A stretch of DNA of 64,000 nt, from the NCBI GenBank assembly GCA_947303465.1, contig CAMYYI010000008.1, forward strand, positions 1-64,000. The letters run 5' to 3'. The notes under the pieces were generated by a model. It saw nothing but the letters and a program-made list of their open reading frames with translations, made no database searches and was not told the origin of the DNA. Below, piece after piece: positions 33,996-44,072 of this stretch. Within the stretch, counting starts at the first letter, position 1, and each line of letters opens with the position of its first letter. The stretch is from an uncultured Bacteroidales bacterium (GTDB taxonomy: Bacteria > Bacteroidota > Bacteroidia > Bacteroidales > UBA932). Made by a program: the position numbers and the translations under genes.

Positions 33996-35549
33996 TTAGA
34001 AATACAATCTGACGGCACCGAGGACGGCGGCCCGATGACGGAGGGTAAGCCCGGACAGGTCGGTGGCGTCTTTGCAGGAAGCGAAGAGTATCTCTCCCGC
34101 ACCGCAGAAGGCGAGTCTGAGACCTTCCCCCACGGGGAATGCATATTCCGCAGCCAGCCTGGAACTTACGCGGTCTGCAGAAAGTATGGCAAGGTCGTGC
34201 GGATAAAGGTCCCTTACCGGTGGCGTTCCGGTCCTGTGGCCGTTGTATTCATAAATTGCATCCAGATTCTTCACAGCAGCGAGCCTGAGCCCCAGCAGCA
34301 GGGAACTGCCTCCGGAGAATCCTATACGGCGTTCCGCACCCGCACTTGCTAAGACGTTTGTGTATTCGAAACGGGAAGCCGGAAGAGCGTAACTGTCCCT
34401 CTTGGCCTCCATTCCCATACTGCCGGACAAATGCCAGCTGTAGCTGCCACCGTCGGTCAGGAATGCGTCGTATGACAGCAATGCATTCAGGGTCAGCAAC
34501 CTGCACTGTTGGGCCGAATAAGTGATTTCCCTTTCTCCGGATTCGGTGTTATATTCAGTAGTATGCTCTGTGCCGTAAGTGATGGAGGCTTCAGAGGATA
34601 GACTCAACTTGTGCAGCCATCTGCTGCCGAGCAACGCGGTGACGCTGGCGGAAACATCCTGCTTGCGGGTATCGCCATGGGGTTTCGGCTGGGTGGCGCT
34701 CTCGTGGATTTCCGTAGCGTGACTGCAGTATCCGGCTTCTGCCATCAACTGCCAGTCGGAGCTGTACGAATACTGCATCCCTCCGCCCCAGCTGTTGCAG
34801 CGGAAGTACATGGTACTTAAGCCATTTCCGCCGCCTACCTGCTCCCCAACCCAGTTGCCCAGGCCTCTCAGCAGATATACTTTCTGTGTCTCCTGGGTGT
34901 TGCTGATGCTTGCGGTCGAGCGTTCGAAAGTGTTGGAATACAGACCGTTGAGGCCAAAGACGCTACGCCCCGCCTTCCATGAAAGCCCCGGGCGGACGGT
35001 TACGGAGTAATTAAATGATTCCGCCCTGGGGTCTATCTGCCCCGCAGCGATACGGTCCTTGTATTCCACATGAACTCCTGCAGCAAGATGCTCTCCTATG
35101 GGCACTGCGGCCTTGAACTGCATATCGTACGACTGCTTCTTCCATTGCCCGGCCACGGTGTCGGCGGCGGTGTACATGAAACGTTCGTCGTAAGGGTCGT
35201 AAAGCAGGGTGTTGAAGGAGGAACCGCGCTCATCGGTATTGTCGTAACGGAAACGGCCCCACAACTGCACCTTGCCGACCTTCAAAGCTCCCTGGGTGTC
35301 GAAGTCGAACACGCCGTTTGATGTGCCGCTCTGCATGCGCCTGTAGTCGCCTGCTTCATAAGAATAGGCGGCATCCACCAGATTGAACGCATCCGGTGCG
35401 GAGAAGGCAAGGCCGGAGGCGTTGGCACTTTGGAACCAGATGGCTCGTGTGGTGTTCAGCAACAGTGCGGCCCTGTCTCCGGCTCCCTGGGCGAATACAG
35501 TCAGGGGAGCCAGCAGAAGTAATGCGACATATGTCAGCCTTTTCGTCAT
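33996..35549 (-). CDS. DUF6850-like outer-membrane beta-barrel protein
   Basis: A 517-residue predicted outer-membrane barrel. Start 35549 (MTKRLTYVALLLL) makes an ATGA overlap with the upstream stop and yields a good signal peptide (cleavage after TVFAQ). The body is alternating beta strands rich in Tyr, Trp and Gly with short turns. It ends in an aromatic C-terminal residue (AVRLYF), a typical BAM recognition end. I place it in the DUF6850 group on overall resemblance and on its position after TonB-receptor and DUF4876-like genes; this needs a profile search. It is the last gene of the six-gene surface operon. Confidence 0.72.
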   Translation of the reverse strand: MTKRLTYVALLLLAPLTVFAQGAGDRAALLLNTTRAIWFQSANASGLAFSAPDAFNLVDAAYSYEAGDYRRMQSGTSNGVFDFDTQGALKVGKVQLWGRFRYDNTDERGSSFNTLLYDPYDERFMYTAADTVAGQWKKQSYDMQFKAAVPIGEHLAAGVHVEYKDRIAAGQIDPRAESFNYSVTVRPGLSWKAGRSVFGLNGLYSNTFERSTASISNTQETQKVYLLRGLGNWVGEQVGGGNGLSTMYFRCNSWGGGMQYSYSSDWQLMAEAGYCSHATEIHESATQPKPHGDTRKQDVSASVTALLGSRWLHKLSLSSEASITYGTEHTTEYNTESGEREITYSAQQCRLLTLNALLSYDAFLTDGGSYSWHLSGSMGMEAKRDSYALPASRFEYTNVLASAGAERRIGFSGGSSLLLGLRLAAVKNLDAIYEYNGHRTGTPPVRDLYPHDLAILSADRVSSRLAAEYAFPVGEGLRLAFCGAGEILFASCKDATDLSGLTLRHRAAVLGAVRLYF

Positions 35550-36793
35550 TGGGCAGAGGTCCAGGTGCTCCAGGAAGGCCTCTTGACGCCGTAACGGCGT
35601 ATCTCCGGCTTGTTGTTCACTGTGAAGTCTTCGCTGGTATTGTTGGTATCTTGCAGCACGATGCTGCCATCCTCGCGAGTTGATGCAACTTTGCGTACGA
35701 CACTCTGGTTGCCGCCGGTGGTCTCGCACTTGATCCAGCCGGCGTCGAGTTCGGGCTCCAGGCGCTTGTCGTCCGGATTCTCAGTTTTAAGAAGATCGAT
35801 TGCATCCAGTATGTCAGATTTGAGTACTTCCAGGCCGTAATTGTTTGGCTGGTCAGATTCCAGATATTCGCCGTCTTTACGCAACGGTACCGAGGGGTAA
35901 AAGATAACCCATGCCCCGTCAAGGAATCTTCCAAACTGGTTTGCCAGCTGGCTTATTTTTATGGTGCAGGCCAGTATCATATTCACGGCATTGGCATCAC
36001 TCTGGCCGTTCTGTTCGTACTTGTCGCAGATGCACTCGAACTCGGCGGTAGAGAGGTCCAGGCTGTTGGAAACGGCCGTGTGGTCAATTGCGGATGCGGC
36101 AATTATGAATGATTCGCCAGGGGCTATGGGGTAGTCCGTACCATTGCCTGGCACCTGCCACACATACGTGCCGATGAATACGTAATCAGATTCGTTTTCA
36201 ACCTTGTCTGCGAAATGGAACACTTTGTGATTCAACGGGTCTCCTAAGCACAGGCCGTCGGCATAGACCGTATCTTCGGAATTGTTGTATATCTCAAAGA
36301 AAGTATCCCTCATGTAATTGGAATTAGTGAGCTCGCCGGCAGTATTCTTTGACTTGCTGGCGTTATAGTGTATCTCCTTGAATACCAGTGCAGAAGAGAC
36401 TGAGGCGGAGACTTTTATGACCGTGCTCACACCGTTGGGATCGGTAATGGTTACGCTGCTCAGGGAGCCGATGTAATTGTAGGCTCGTCCTCCCTGGTTG
36501 CCGTGGGCCTGAGCGGTGACGGAATAAACTCCGGGAACTATCTCGAAGCTTTCCTGTGAGTCCGGTTTGACCGAAAAGACCTTTACTTCCTCGGTTCCCA
36601 CATTGGTGATAGTAACTTTATAAAGTCCGGGACTCGGAGTTCCGCCGAGGGCAGTCTCGTCTATAACCGGTGTCCATTTCACCGCTGTAACTCCCGGTTT
36701 GTCGGGCTTGCCGGGATCCTCCGGGTTATCAGGTTTCTCCCCGCAACAGCAGACAGTTGCCAGAAAGATCAAGGCGCAAACAAATCTTTTCAT
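35546..36793 (-). CDS. DUF4876-like surface lipoprotein with lamin-tail-like domain
   Basis: A 415-residue predicted lipoprotein. The signal peptide ends in a Cys cluster (VCCCGEK), followed by a Pro/Asp-rich linker with PDNPEDPGKPDKPG. Residues about 40-130 look like a beta-sandwich (GLYKVTITNVGTEEVKVFSV). From about 140 a lamin-tail-like fold begins: ALVFKEIHYNASKS, RDTFFEIYNNSEDTVYADGL, then PIAPGESFIIAASA. It overlaps the TonB receptor stop by 4 nt and is coupled to the downstream barrel gene. It is probably a surface partner of the receptor. The ligand is unknown. Confidence 0.78.
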   Translation of the reverse strand: MKRFVCALIFLATVCCCGEKPDNPEDPGKPDKPGVTAVKWTPVIDETALGGTPSPGLYKVTITNVGTEEVKVFSVKPDSQESFEIVPGVYSVTAQAHGNQGGRAYNYIGSLSSVTITDPNGVSTVIKVSASVSSALVFKEIHYNASKSKNTAGELTNSNYMRDTFFEIYNNSEDTVYADGLCLGDPLNHKVFHFADKVENESDYVFIGTYVWQVPGNGTDYPIAPGESFIIAASAIDHTAVSNSLDLSTAEFECICDKYEQNGQSDANAVNMILACTIKISQLANQFGRFLDGAWVIFYPSVPLRKDGEYLESDQPNNYGLEVLKSDILDAIDLLKTENPDDKRLEPELDAGWIKCETTGGNQSVVRKVASTREDGSIVLQDTNNTSEDFTVNNKPEIRRYGVKRPSWSTWTSAQ

Positions 36794-39594
36794 ATTTTCA
36801 ATTTTAATTCAAATCCGAAATACATTGGGGTGCCGAGCTCGCTGTAGCTGCCCTTGGTAATCTCCGAAGGGTCGAGCGGCCTGGAGTTGAACAGGTTGTT
36901 GACGTAGAACGCGGCAGTCATAAAATTGCGTATCTCCTTGGATACGTTGAGGTTGAAAGTCAAGACCGGAATGGTATGGCTTACTATGAATCGGGAGTCG
37001 GACAGCTGTCCGACCATGTAACGGTACTCTGAATCCCCGGCCATCGCTGCTGTGAACTCATACACCTGCCCGTCATCTTTGCTGATGTAGCGCTGGGGCG
37101 CTTTATCGTTATGGTATTCAGTCCAGCTCATGGTGTACGCGTTAAGCTGTGTGGTGAGAGTAACCACGAAGCCGATGGACGGAATGTTGTGGGTTGTCCT
37201 GAGGGTGGTAAGGAAACGCTCGCTGTGATATTTGCTTACGCCCGGATCGTACACGGCTACGTGGCTGTTAACATAACTGCCGTTCTTGAGGTTAAGGGCG
37301 AAAGTTTCGCCCGACGAGGTGCTCATGCTGTGCATCCATGCTCCGTTGAGGAAGAACGACGTGCGTATAGCGCTGAACCGGCCCAGGTCCAGTTCGTATT
37401 CCAGTCCGTAATGGTGCTCCCAGGTGTTGTTGGAAGGCTTGTAGAAGCCGAAGAAACGGTGAGTGTCGGTGTCTGTTGCGAACAGGGGGGCGCCGGAGGC
37501 ATCGTGACCGGCAATCTTCCAGGTTTTGTATGGCACCCATGCAAAGCTGTCGTAGCTTCTGGAATAACTGTAACCGTTCTTCATCAACTCGTCATAGACG
37601 GTAACGCCCAGGCGGTAACGGCCGGCGATCTTCAGGTCGAATCCGAGCTCGGCCTTGCGGTTACGGGCAATCTGGAGGTCCGGATTCTCGGTGGAGTAGA
37701 TACGCGTGGTGGCCATAACCCTGCGGTCGCTTTCCAACGCGGCCTCCGTGGTGTTTATGTTCACCTGGTCGTAATAGGCATTGGTGGGGTAGAGGTATGC
37801 TGCCGTAGGTGCCTTGGCCGTTATTCCCCATCCTCCTCGGAGTGTCCATATTTCCGGAATAAGCTCGAATGACGCGTTAACGCGCGGACAGAGGGCGGAT
37901 TTGCCGTTAACGAGATCCAGGCGGACGCCGGCGGTGAGATTGAAGGTGCGCTGCAATAGCTGGGTGCGGAATACACTCTCCGCAAAGAAGCCATTCTGGT
38001 TCACGAATGGAATATCGTAAAGCGGGCGCTCCCGGTAGCCGGATTCGCTGTTGCTGCGGCCTGGAGGGCAGTCTTTGGGGAATACGAGCCCCTGGCCCAG
38101 GTTGCCGTCCGACTTGAAATCGGTGCCCAAAAGAATCTTCTCGCTGGTCTTGTCCCACTGCTTGAATATGTTGAGCGTCAGCTTGGCAAAGGTGTTGACC
38201 TCCTTGCCATAGAAATCGTAATGGCAGAAGTAGGTGTAAGGCGTCATAATGGCGTACGCATCCGAGGTCCCCAGGGATGTAATCTCATTGCCGTCGGTAT
38301 CGTAAAGCCGCAGGCCAGGCAGGTTCGCCACGGTAGTGCCGCTCTCCATGTTGGTGGTGTAAATCGCCACCGCGTTGGTGTTGTCCTGCTCGTGGAACGA
38401 TTCCTTCCAGGTGAGGCTGTTGGATACGTCGTATCGCAGTGTCTTGAACCAGCCCCGGTTGATGTTCCAGGTGCCGTTGGTGTTGATGCGGTAGCCAATG
38501 TTGGTACCGCCGGAGGCCAGGTTGGTGCGGAGGTCGTCCGGGTTCTTGTCGCGGGTGTCCTTGCCAAAGCGAAGGTCCAGGGCGGTGGATGTTACCAGCG
38601 GCCCGAAGGTCTTGGACCACAGTCCTTTGACGTTCAACCTCTGGTAGTAAGCATAGGATTCGGTGGTTTTGGCGTTGCTGTAGGCGTAGTCGCCGCTGAT
38701 GTGCAGGTCTCCCGCCTTTTCGCCCAGCCGGAATCCCTTCGATGCGGCAACCTGGTAAATCTTGGGATCGGCCTTGAGCCTGACGGTTAGAGGCTCGGCT
38801 CCGGCTTTGGAGTTGATAATCACGGCTCCGGAGGTAAGGTCGCCATACTGCACGGACGGGATGCCGCGTATAACCTCCACAGACTCAATGTTGTCTGTAG
38901 ACAACTGGCGTACGTCTATGCCTCCGGACGGAGATGCTCCGCCCGCCGATACAGAGGTGCCGGCGATAGGGGAGGACACTCCGTTCATGGCGGCCGTTAT
39001 GCCCTCCATGTTGGCGTTGTTCGACATGGGCGCGCCGTCAACTATAATGGCGGTGCCAAGGGAGTTCATATCGCTGCCGCTTACGGAACGCAGGCTTATG
39101 CTGTGTGCGGAACTCAGGTCCGGGTTGGTGATGGATGCTCCCGGCAACAGGGCCATGATGTCGCGAAGGGAACTGGTCTGGCTGTGGTCTATGGCCTGGC
39201 GGGATATGAGCGAGGCGGTGGATTCGCCGGCCTTGGACGCCTCCGCCACCACGTGCACCTCTTCCAGGCGGAAACTGCTGGCCTTGAGCACGAAGTCCTT
39301 GCGTACGCTCTGGCGTATCACCAGGGTGGTGTCGACGGTCTCGTAGCCTATCAGCTGTATGTTCAGGTCGTACGAGCCCGGGTCCAGCCCGCTTATCTTA
39401 TATGCTCCGTTTGCGTCGGTTACTGCATACAGTCCTGCCGGTTTCAGGAGGACTACCGCATAGTCTACAGGCACCCTGGCGCCGTTTTCGAGCGTGCTCA
39501 CGGTGCCATGGATTTCGGCTTTCTGCTGGGCTGCAAGTGATGTGGGCAGTGCCAGCAGAGCCAGTAGGAGTACCAATCTAGCGGGTATGCGCAT
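36790..39594 (-). CDS. TonB-dependent receptor
   Basis: Outer-membrane active transporter of 934 residues. Signal peptide (about 1-22), then a carboxypeptidase-regulatory-like domain (EIHGTVSTLENGARVPVDYA to about 110), then the plug (about 125-260, with IIVDGAPMSNN and the ESVEVIRGIPSVQYGDLTSG hallmark), and a 22-strand barrel. No SusD partner gene is present, so it is not a classic SusCD glycan importer. Neighbours are a caspase-fold protein and two surface proteins, suggesting import of a peptide, protein-bound cofactor or metal chelate. Its start overlaps the upstream gene by 17 nt. Confidence 0.92.
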   Translation of the reverse strand: MRIPARLVLLLALLALPTSLAAQQKAEIHGTVSTLENGARVPVDYAVVLLKPAGLYAVTDANGAYKISGLDPGSYDLNIQLIGYETVDTTLVIRQSVRKDFVLKASSFRLEEVHVVAEASKAGESTASLISRQAIDHSQTSSLRDIMALLPGASITNPDLSSAHSISLRSVSGSDMNSLGTAIIVDGAPMSNNANMEGITAAMNGVSSPIAGTSVSAGGASPSGGIDVRQLSTDNIESVEVIRGIPSVQYGDLTSGAVIINSKAGAEPLTVRLKADPKIYQVAASKGFRLGEKAGDLHISGDYAYSNAKTTESYAYYQRLNVKGLWSKTFGPLVTSTALDLRFGKDTRDKNPDDLRTNLASGGTNIGYRINTNGTWNINRGWFKTLRYDVSNSLTWKESFHEQDNTNAVAIYTTNMESGTTVANLPGLRLYDTDGNEITSLGTSDAYAIMTPYTYFCHYDFYGKEVNTFAKLTLNIFKQWDKTSEKILLGTDFKSDGNLGQGLVFPKDCPPGRSNSESGYRERPLYDIPFVNQNGFFAESVFRTQLLQRTFNLTAGVRLDLVNGKSALCPRVNASFELIPEIWTLRGGWGITAKAPTAAYLYPTNAYYDQVNINTTEAALESDRRVMATTRIYSTENPDLQIARNRKAELGFDLKIAGRYRLGVTVYDELMKNGYSYSRSYDSFAWVPYKTWKIAGHDASGAPLFATDTDTHRFFGFYKPSNNTWEHHYGLEYELDLGRFSAIRTSFFLNGAWMHSMSTSSGETFALNLKNGSYVNSHVAVYDPGVSKYHSERFLTTLRTTHNIPSIGFVVTLTTQLNAYTMSWTEYHNDKAPQRYISKDDGQVYEFTAAMAGDSEYRYMVGQLSDSRFIVSHTIPVLTFNLNVSKEIRNFMTAAFYVNNLFNSRPLDPSEITKGSYSELGTPMYFGFELKLKI

Positions 39595-41638
39595 TGTCTT
39601 CCAGTCTTCTTATGCTGCGGTATACTTCTTCATCTACGCCCGGATTGAGGTCAGTCATGGCCTTCAGCGCATCGTATATTTCCTGACGGCGCCAGGAGTG
39701 AGTGTACCATCCGAGCGCTTCAGCGGCATCCATGCGCATGCTCTTGTCGGCCCCCTCATCGGCAACCATCTCGATAAGGGGATCTATGGCTGCAGGCAGG
39801 CAGGCGTTGCGCTGGTGCCTGATGGTAAACAACCTGTCTTTGTAGTTTACGTGTCTGTCGTTCAGGGCTTCAAGCTCCTTGTCGCTGCGTCTTATTCCGT
39901 CGCAGATGCGTTTTACTGACGCCTCAAAGTCGGCTGAAACCGGCCAGATGCCGTTCCATGCGTTCCTGAGGGCGGATTCAACATCATCGGCAGGGTATAA
40001 CGACAGCGCGCTCAGCAGGTGATAGCGTACGCGGGAGGTCTCCTGCGGGTCCATGTAGTGCCTTGCCAGCTCGTCCAGCAGACCGGGGTCTCCGTAGTTC
40101 TCGGCGTACCGGGCGGCCATGCGGCGCAGCATCTCATAGGAATCGTTGAGCCCGGCACGTATCGCGCTGTCTATCAACTTGATATCGGCAGCTTCGCGCA
40201 TCAGGAAGTAAAACGCCTCCAGGCGTACGTTCATGTAAGGGCTGGTCCGCAGCAGTTCCATGCACTTGGCCTGGCTGTATCTGCCGTTGTTAATCTTCAG
40301 GCAGACGGTTACGTCGGGATTCCTGGGCGCGGTGGCCTGGAAACGGTAGGTCGGGTCGCCGAAGAGATGGGACTCCAGTGTCATGTAGTGTCTTGACCAT
40401 TCGCCCACGCTGTAGCCGGCGGCGAGCATTCCGGCGAGCTCATTTTTCCAGTGGTCCTGGATTATGTTCACACTGTTGCCTGTGACGGCCATGCAGCGGC
40501 TGCCGTGCCCGAAGGCGTAGCGGGCGGCCACATAATCGGGATGCAGGAAGGCTCCGTTGAAGCAGGCGTCGAGCAATACGACTTTCGCGGCGGGCTTGTA
40601 GCCGTCCAGGTCTGCCAGGGTGATGTCGACGGACGCGGATTTCAGCGAATCGCGGCGGGTTACTTCAGGGTCGTCCCAGCCGGCGAGCCAGCTTTCGGGC
40701 ACGGAGTAATTTGCCTGAAGCCTGGCGGCAGCGGTGGTCTTGTCCTTTGCGCTGCGCATCTTTTCCCTGAGGAATATCCTGGCGTACTCCATGTGCTCGG
40801 TAGCCATAAAGGTATAAGGCTCCTTGCTGATGTACTGGGCTCCTACCGCACCATGCGTATGCAGATGGGCGAAATCCACTTCCGGGTCGGCCAGGGCAGC
40901 TTTCAGCCGGTCGCGGGTGTAGCGTTCCTCGTCGTAATTCAGGAAACGCACCTGGCCGGCAGGCTCCTTGAGGCCGAACTGTTCATAGTATGCGCGTTCC
41001 TCGTCTATGCGGGCGTTGAAGCTCTCGGAACTGTTGCCATGGCCTCCGAAGTGGAACACCCTGTCGAGCGGCTCACGCTGAAGCTTTGCCTCGGCTGCCC
41101 TGTCCAGGAATTCGCAGACAAGCTCCTCGAAACTGTGCTCCAGGTCGGTACGGGCAGGTTTTATGCGGGCGGTGTAGATGTCGCAACGAACGCGCTGGGC
41201 TCCTTCGGGAGAGAGGTTGTAATACCAGAGTCCGTCTTCCTGGCGAATGAATTCGAAACGCAGGTCGAAGTCGTCGTAGAATCGGTCGGAAGGCACCGAG
41301 GAGCGTTTGTCCGGCATTTTGGGGTCCATCTTGAATGCGGTGCACAGATGGTGGGCCTGACGGACCATGACCACGGGAATGTCGCCTACCAGCACCGCAC
41401 CTTCCAGCCTGCGCTTTCCGTGCAGCAGTTGCAGGGTGTCGCGCAGCCGCTCCGGGGTCCATGCGGCAACCAGCAGCATGACATCTTTGCCGTCGTACTG
41501 TCTGATTGCGGCGGCATAGCGGTCCACGGATTCCTTGCATGCGTCAAAAGTGGCCGGGTCGGTCACGATGGCTACCGAGTTGCGGCCGTGGCAGGGGAGG
41601 GCTGCGGCGAGCAGCAGCGCTAAGAGTATCTTTTTCAT
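39578..41638 (-). CDS. C25-like (gingipain/caspase-fold) cysteine peptidase with HEAT-like C-terminus
   Basis: A 686-residue exported protein with signal peptide about 1-18. Residues about 20-440 match the caspase-like fold of peptidase family C25. They include VLVGDIPVVM, a candidate catalytic His262 in HLHTHGAVG, Cys359 in VVLLDACFNGAF at the end of a buried strand, and LFGDPTYRF after it. Residues about 445-686 are short helical repeats resembling HEAT repeats (MNVRLEAFYFLMRE; MRMDAAEALGWYTHSW). No type IX secretion tail is visible, unlike true gingipains, so it may stay in the periplasm. It lies 2 nt after the lipoprotein gene and overlaps the receptor gene. Activity is inferred from the dyad. 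Confidence 0.78.
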   Translation of the reverse strand: MKKILLALLLAAALPCHGRNSVAIVTDPATFDACKESVDRYAAAIRQYDGKDVMLLVAAWTPERLRDTLQLLHGKRRLEGAVLVGDIPVVMVRQAHHLCTAFKMDPKMPDKRSSVPSDRFYDDFDLRFEFIRQEDGLWYYNLSPEGAQRVRCDIYTARIKPARTDLEHSFEELVCEFLDRAAEAKLQREPLDRVFHFGGHGNSSESFNARIDEERAYYEQFGLKEPAGQVRFLNYDEERYTRDRLKAALADPEVDFAHLHTHGAVGAQYISKEPYTFMATEHMEYARIFLREKMRSAKDKTTAAARLQANYSVPESWLAGWDDPEVTRRDSLKSASVDITLADLDGYKPAAKVVLLDACFNGAFLHPDYVAARYAFGHGSRCMAVTGNSVNIIQDHWKNELAGMLAAGYSVGEWSRHYMTLESHLFGDPTYRFQATAPRNPDVTVCLKINNGRYSQAKCMELLRTSPYMNVRLEAFYFLMREAADIKLIDSAIRAGLNDSYEMLRRMAARYAENYGDPGLLDELARHYMDPQETSRVRYHLLSALSLYPADDVESALRNAWNGIWPVSADFEASVKRICDGIRRSDKELEALNDRHVNYKDRLFTIRHQRNACLPAAIDPLIEMVADEGADKSMRMDAAEALGWYTHSWRRQEIYDALKAMTDLNPGVDEEVYRSIRRLEDNAHTR

Positions 41639-41640
41639 AG

Positions 41641-44061
41641 TTATTGTTCAAAGCAGGGGCGGATAGGTAATACGGCCTGACGGTTGTTGCCGTAATTTGT
41701 GGCTACTGAGCTCATCAGTTTGCCATCCTCCGTGTAATAGTGATATGCGCTGAGATAGTAGGTCGAAGTAGTATTCTTGCCGTTGCCGGCCCAGTAAGAC
41801 AAATGCGTGCCTACATTGCGCAGGGAGCCGAACACCGAGGTGGAAGTGTTGTTGCTGGTGCTCATGGAACCGCAGGCTGGATAGAACACGGTCTCTCCTT
41901 CCTTGTTGGGTTTGCTCCAGAAATTCCATCCCTTGTTGAATTCACCGTCGGTATTAGTTGTGCTGAAGGCACTCCATGCGCTGACTGGAGGCAGGCTGAG
42001 GCCTGCAGGGCAAGGATCGTATACCGTCTTCACTATGCTGTACGCCGGACCGTCCGCCTTATCCTGGGTGGCATTCCACAAATTGCTATATTTCTTATCT
42101 CCGCCGGAATCGATATTGTATACCGTGGGGTTACTGATGAACGCGGCTATATCATTGCCCAACAGAGCGGCGCGGGTGCCTATGGTATCCCTGCGGGCTG
42201 TCGTGTACCAGATTTTCTTGATGTTGTCGCCCCTGGCGTCCTTGACGTCGGTACCGTTGCTGCCGACAAAAGGATCCTTGCGTCCGCCTTCGTAAAAGGT
42301 ACAGTTGCCAAGTTCGTTGGCGGGCAGCGAGGCTCCCAGCTGAACCAGAGTAAACTGTATGGACTTGCCGCTTCCGTTCTCTGTCAGCCGTACCCTGGTC
42401 CTTCTTTCCGGGTACACTACGGGAGTGTCATACGGCGCCACCCACCCCAGATTAATTCGCATGAATCTGAAATCGTTACCGGCTTTGTTCGTGATGGTTA
42501 CGGGACTCAGTTCGGAGTCGGAGGCTCCGCAAACCCATATATGCCAGCTCCACAGAACCTTGCCCTGAGCGTCAAGTGCGCTTATCATGGCGTTGCCCTC
42601 GCGGATCGTTTCGGCAGGTACGTAAAAACGTATTCTGGCGTCCGTGCCGGAGCCGCCGTACACGGAAATATCCCTGTCAATCAGGCAGAGGGCGTCTTCC
42701 CATTCCAGGCGCGCGCCTGCAACTCCGCCGATGTAAGGAGAACTGATACCGTTTCCTTTTGCGTCTATAAAGGGGGAGAGCATGCTGGCGGAAGCGGCCC
42801 CCGGTGCGTAGGCCTTGGAGTTGTCGTTGCCGCCTTCAATGGCATTGCCGTATACGAACGGGAAGGAATACCAACCGGGGGCACGTACTACGTAGCAATT
42901 GGCTGTATTGACTCCGCTGAGGGAAACTCCCGGAATGTTGTTGTCCGTAGACAAGTCTATCGGGCTGTCTTTCGTTCCCCTTAAGGATGCGGATTTCAGT
43001 CGCGTATTGTTGTCGTTTTCTCCTCCGCTTGGCAGTGTCGGGCTCAGGTCAACGGTACCGGATGCCCCGGAGAACCCTGCACCGATTATGGCGGAGGCGT
43101 CTGCACCCGACTCGCTGCCGTCAAGGAAGTATTCTGCGGTATAGCCTGAAGATTTGATTGTGTAATTGAACGAATTGACGCCGGAATAAGAATAGACCAG
43201 GCTGATATCTTCTCCGGGGTATATGGTTCCGGATTGATTGCCGTCATCATAACTCAGGCAGAAACTGTCATCGGCGGAAACGGTCTGGAGATCCAGCCCG
43301 CCTGTCAGCAGGCGCATGCTGCGGCTTGCGGTAACAGGTTTGGTGGTGGATTTTACAGCCCTTATCCCATCACCTTCAAGCGTCAGGGTAATACCCCTGC
43401 TGAAAGTCTGGGGGATAACTGCCAGATAATACTTTCCTTTCTGCAGTACTGTACCATCGGAGATTGAAACCTCCTTGTCTCCTTTGACGACCGTGGATAC
43501 GGGAACGCCTTCGTCTTTGGACGGGATACTTATTCGTACCGTTCCGGCAATCAGTTCTCCGTTGTTGCCACGCATGCTGATGGTCTTTATCCCGTCGGTC
43601 TGCAGATCTACTTCAACCAGAGTAACGCAGTTGCGGAAATTAAGCGTTTTGCCCTCGGTGGAGCCCACTGCGATTATGTTGCTGAACTGATTCACAACTG
43701 CCTTCTGCTCGGTGGGAAGGGTAGTCGTTACGAATCCGGTCGAGTTGGTGGCGTCAGGATCGTAAGGATAGAGAGCATAATACTTGCCGGTGACCTGGGA
43801 CAGGGTCCCCTCCAGCCAGAAACTGTCATCGCCTCCCTTAATGGCCGTGAAGCGGCAGTTGTCGGTCTTGGCGAATATAGAAACCTGATCCTTTTCTGCC
43901 TCCCAGCAGATCTTGTAGCCGTCCGAGAGGAAGGCTTTGGTGTCCATCTCGTTGATTTTGAAACGGGCGGATTGTCCGGTGGAGATTTCTACGGAAACGG
44001 GTTCTTTACCGCAGGATATGAGTGCGGCGGCAGAAATCAAAACAATAAACATTCTTTTCAT
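41641..44061 (-). CDS. Fimbrillin-like lipoprotein with FISUMP-like C-terminus
   Basis: An 806-residue predicted surface lipoprotein. Start 44061 (MKRMFIVLIS) gives a lipobox LISC at Cys17; the longer reading only adds residues in front of the signal. Residues about 25-270 resemble Bacteroidales fimbrillin-like domains (RFKINEMDTKAFLSDGYKI; YYALYPYDPDATNSTGF; LNFRNCVTLVEVDL). The centre is beta-rich. The C-terminal 150 residues resemble FISUMP (VYDPCPAGLSLPPVSAWSAF; YWAGNGKN; VLPIRPCF). It starts 11 nt after the 40-aa peptide and leads into the peptidase gene, so it is probably the surface component of the operon. Confidence 0.78.
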   Translation of the reverse strand: MKRMFIVLISAAALISCGKEPVSVEISTGQSARFKINEMDTKAFLSDGYKICWEAEKDQVSIFAKTDNCRFTAIKGGDDSFWLEGTLSQVTGKYYALYPYDPDATNSTGFVTTTLPTEQKAVVNQFSNIIAVGSTEGKTLNFRNCVTLVEVDLQTDGIKTISMRGNNGELIAGTVRISIPSKDEGVPVSTVVKGDKEVSISDGTVLQKGKYYLAVIPQTFSRGITLTLEGDGIRAVKSTTKPVTASRSMRLLTGGLDLQTVSADDSFCLSYDDGNQSGTIYPGEDISLVYSYSGVNSFNYTIKSSGYTAEYFLDGSESGADASAIIGAGFSGASGTVDLSPTLPSGGENDNNTRLKSASLRGTKDSPIDLSTDNNIPGVSLSGVNTANCYVVRAPGWYSFPFVYGNAIEGGNDNSKAYAPGAASASMLSPFIDAKGNGISSPYIGGVAGARLEWEDALCLIDRDISVYGGSGTDARIRFYVPAETIREGNAMISALDAQGKVLWSWHIWVCGASDSELSPVTITNKAGNDFRFMRINLGWVAPYDTPVVYPERRTRVRLTENGSGKSIQFTLVQLGASLPANELGNCTFYEGGRKDPFVGSNGTDVKDARGDNIKKIWYTTARRDTIGTRAALLGNDIAAFISNPTVYNIDSGGDKKYSNLWNATQDKADGPAYSIVKTVYDPCPAGLSLPPVSAWSAFSTTNTDGEFNKGWNFWSKPNKEGETVFYPACGSMSTSNNTSTSVFGSLRNVGTHLSYWAGNGKNTTSTYYLSAYHYYTEDGKLMSSVATNYGNNRQAVLPIRPCFEQ

Positions 44062-44072
44062 AGCCTGTCCTC

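Noticed and set aside
35550..35729. Sixty extra residues at the start of the DUF6850-like protein
   Set aside because: They lie inside the upstream DUF4876-like gene, look like a shadow frame, and would bury the signal peptide.
36790..39594. SusCD-type polysaccharide utilisation locus
   Set aside because: There is no SusD homologue, glycoside hydrolase or hybrid two-component or ECF regulator near the TonB receptor.
39578..41638. True gingipain secreted by the type IX system
   Set aside because: The C-terminus is a HEAT-like helical region, with no Ig-like sorting domain visible, so surface secretion by that route is not supported.
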